Below, one piece after another: positions 5,840 through 7,142 of a stretch of 7,142 nucleotides of DNA. Positions within the stretch are counted from its first letter, which is position 1, and each line of letters begins with the position of its first letter. Source of the DNA: Deltaproteobacteria bacterium (GTDB lineage: Bacteria > Desulfobacterota > Desulfarculia > Adiutricales > Adiutricaceae); NCBI GenBank assembly GCA_031278835.1, contig JAITJP010000403.1, positions 1-7,142 on the forward strand, in the 5' to 3' direction. The position numbers and the translations under genes are program-made. The notes beneath the pieces were generated by a model, which did no database searches, was not told the DNA's origin, and saw nothing but the letters and a program-made list of their open reading frames with translations.

Positions 5840-5864
5840 TTTGGCCAAAACAATTTTGGCCAAA
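5840..5864. promoter_or_regulatory. Nested GGCC inverted repeat, operator- or cruciform-like
   Basis: TTTGGCCAAAA (5840-5850) and TTTTGGCCAAA (5854-5864) are perfect 11-bp arms around CAA. Each arm is itself nearly palindromic about GGCC (5839-5850 is a perfect 12-bp palindrome), and the two GGCC centres are 15 bp apart. No T run follows on either strand, so it is not a terminator. It could be a protein site or a cruciform. Confidence 0.4.
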
Positions 5865-5880
5865 TAAAAATAGTCGCTTC

Positions 5881-5919
5881 AAAAGGCCCGCTTCAAATTT
5901 CCCCATTGGCCTTTCGGGC
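5881..5919 (-). terminator. Possible terminator of the regulator gene
   Basis: Twelve bases past the regulator stop, GCCCG (5919-5915) and CGGGC (5890-5886) can pair around a 24-base loop, with CTTTT after the stem on the minus strand. The stem is short and the loop long, so it is weak, but it is the best minus-strand candidate before the operon. Confidence 0.3.
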
Positions 5920-5930
5920 TGCCTTAAAAT

Positions 5931-7037
5931 TTAGGCCGTCAACTTTCTTGGCCGTTGGCCAAAAACCCCGAGGCCAGCCCTCATGGTCGATTCCCGCTTG
6001 ACCAATATTGGCTCAAAAAGGTGGCCTTGTTTTCCGGCCGAGGTGGAACCCAACATGGAAAGAAGGGTTTCGGCGGCCCGTTCGCCAAGCCTTTGGTGGG
6101 GATGCCTTACGGAAGTGAGCGGGACGGCGCAAATGGTGGCCAGGCGGGAATCGTCAATTCCGACAATGGAAAGGTCATCGGGGATATTGATTCCTCGGCC
6201 CCGGCAAAACTCGTATAAGCCCAAGGCGATGCTATCGTTGTAACAAACCACCGAGCTGACCCGGGCCAGTAAATCCGCCACCTTGTCAGCGTTAAAGGTA
6301 AATAAATTTGGTTTTTCGTTATTGGAAAACCACAAAACCCGGTTTTCCGCTTGACCGTCGGAGCCCTGACACTCCAAAAAACCTTGATATCGCTTGTGCC
6401 CCTGCATGTCGTCCAAGAGAAAAATTCCAGCGATTTTTTCGTGACCAAGGGAAATCAAATGCTCGGTGGCTATCCGTCCAGCGGCCACGTCATCCATGGC
6501 TACCAAAGGAAAATCCGACCAGCCATAAGCCGCGTTAAAAAATACCAAAGGGATCTGTTTGCGGCTGACTTCTTCATAGAGCTTGACGTTGGGGTTAGGC
6601 AAAGCGCTTTTGGAGGGCTCGACAATCAATCCGGCCACGTTTCGATCCAGCATGGATCGTAAAGCCCTAGATTCGTCCGAGACCAAATTATTGGTAACGG
6701 CCAGCTGCATGGTTATTTGGTTTTTGGCCAAAACCCTTTCCACGCCAGAGACGATGTGGGGAAAAATGTAATCGGAAAAGTAAGTCGAAATCACTCCCAC
6801 GATTTGCCCTTGGGCTTGGTCATAAAGGCCGGGCAGGGTTACGAAGGTCCCGCTACCCCTTCGCCTGGAAATAAAACCCCTGGTCTCCAAAACGGCCAAG
6901 GCCTGCCTGACCGTTTGCCTACTGACCTTTAGCCTAGCGCAGAGATCGCTTTCGGAAAGAAACCGGTCCCCATGGGCAAAGCCCTTGTCGGAAATTTCCC
7001 TTTTGACCCACTCGACGATTTCGAGATACTTGAACAT
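5931..7037 (-). CDS. araR: AraR-like transcriptional repressor (GntR DNA-binding domain with LacI-type sugar-binding domain)
   Basis: Cytoplasmic repressor of arabinose genes, released from DNA by the sugar. It has 368 residues (B. subtilis AraR is about 362). Residues 1-66 are a GntR winged helix: FLSESDLCARLKVSRQTVRQAL is the helix-turn-helix and RRRGSGTFV the wing. From about residue 78 a LacI/periplasmic-binding-like effector domain follows, with stretches nearly the same as in AraR: STYFSDYIFPHIVSGVE, GLIVEPSKSALPNPN, LISLGHEKIAGIF, DDMQGHKR, VVCYNDSIAL, VGIDDS, LTSVRHP and FEPILVKRES. The ATG at 7037 is preferred to the GTG at 7085 because a good -10 (7083-7078) and -35 lie upstream and would put the GTG before the transcript start; the SD is poor. 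It sits upstream of, and on the same strand as, the importer, so it should control both that operon and itself. Confidence 0.92.
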   Translation of the reverse strand: MFKYLEIVEWVKREISDKGFAHGDRFLSESDLCARLKVSRQTVRQALAVLETRGFISRRRGSGTFVTLPGLYDQAQGQIVGVISTYFSDYIFPHIVSGVERVLAKNQITMQLAVTNNLVSDESRALRSMLDRNVAGLIVEPSKSALPNPNVKLYEEVSRKQIPLVFFNAAYGWSDFPLVAMDDVAAGRIATEHLISLGHEKIAGIFLLDDMQGHKRYQGFLECQGSDGQAENRVLWFSNNEKPNLFTFNADKVADLLARVSSVVCYNDSIALGLYEFCRGRGINIPDDLSIVGIDDSRLATICAVPLTSVRHPHQRLGERAAETLLSMLGSTSAGKQGHLFEPILVKRESTMRAGLGVFGQRPRKLTA

Positions 7038-7077
7038 TGACTTTGGCCGCCAATTGGTATTGTTGATGTATTTATTA

Positions 7078-7104
7078 ATTATCACGCCCTGGAAAATTTG
7101 TCAA
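7078..7104 (-). promoter_or_regulatory. Promoter of the AraR-like regulator gene
   Basis: The minus strand has a perfect -35 TTGACA (7104-7099), a 15-base spacer and -10 GATAAT (7083-7078, five of six). Transcription would begin near 7070, about 33 bases before the ATG at 7037. The -35 lies in the middle of the operator palindrome, so bound repressor would exclude RNA polymerase. Confidence 0.6.
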
Positions 7105-7114
7105 GACAATTTTT
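7093..7114. promoter_or_regulatory. AraR-type operator 1, overlapping the -35
   Basis: AAAATTTGTC (7093-7102), AA, GACAATTTTT (7105-7114): the 10-base arms are inverted copies with one mismatch. The core TTGT-N4-ACAA has the half-sites and spacing I recall for Bacillus AraR boxes (TTGTNCGNACAA), with AA in place of the central CG. Its place over the -35 argues for autorepression. Confidence 0.6.
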
Positions 7115-7118
7115 TAAC

Positions 7119-7130
7119 AAATACGGACAA
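7119..7130. promoter_or_regulatory. AraR-type operator 2, half-conserved
   Basis: AAATACGGACAA keeps the right half (ACGGACAA) with the CG centre of the AraR box but has a poor left half. Its centre (7124.5) is 21 bp, two helical turns, from that of operator 1 (7103.5), as expected for cooperative binding of two dimers on one face. Confidence 0.4.
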
Positions 7131-7142
7131 AAATTTTACCAA

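Noticed and set aside
7038..7085. A 16-residue N-terminal extension of the regulator from GTG at 7085
   Set aside because: This stretch holds the -10 and the likely transcription start, and GntR-type regulators of this kind begin close to the FKYLEIVEWV helix.

Overview
This window carries one sugar-uptake locus, entirely on the minus strand, read from right to left. It holds a GntR/LacI-type repressor closely resembling AraR (5931-7037), a periplasmic sugar-binding protein (4315-5283), a two-domain sugar ATPase (2750-4249), and two inner-membrane permeases (1490-2668 and 447-1490). The four transporter genes have the composition and order of the E. coli YtfQ-YtfR-YtfT-YjfF (galactofuranose) ABC importer. 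An AraR-like regulator next to them makes L-arabinose, or a related pentose or arabinofuranosyl sugar, the likeliest substrate. No catabolic gene lies in the window.

The organism is probably a diderm (Gram-negative-type) bacterium of intermediate GC. The binding protein has a signal peptidase I type signal and no lipobox cysteine, as expected of a soluble periplasmic protein. I cannot name the lineage. The DNA is strikingly rich in the word GGCC in both coding and non-coding parts.

Layout. Bases 1-446 contain no gene. They hold an array of about 102-bp repeats arranged as a 205-bp dimer, probably continuing beyond the left edge. Bases 447-5283 are a tight operon: the permeases overlap by one base (TGATG); a 21-codon micro-ORF overlaps the ATPase stop and looks like a copy of the start of the first permease; and a 13-bp GC hairpin separates the binding-protein gene from the ATPase gene. 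Bases 5284-5930 are a 647-bp intergenic stretch with a structured leader for the operon (including a possible attenuator), a GC-rich island ending in plus-strand terminator-like hairpins (a possible small RNA), and two large AT-rich inverted repeats. Bases 5931-7037 encode the regulator. Bases 7038-7142 hold its promoter, with TTGACA lying inside an AraR-like operator and a second, weaker site two helical turns away.

Working model (inference): when the sugar is absent the AraR-like protein represses its own gene and the uptake operon. When the sugar is present, the periplasmic protein captures it and the ATPase dimer drives it through the permease pair. The genes are ordinary. The candidates for something undescribed are the repeat array, the intergenic RNA-like island with its inverted repeats, the leader attenuator and the duplicated permease start.
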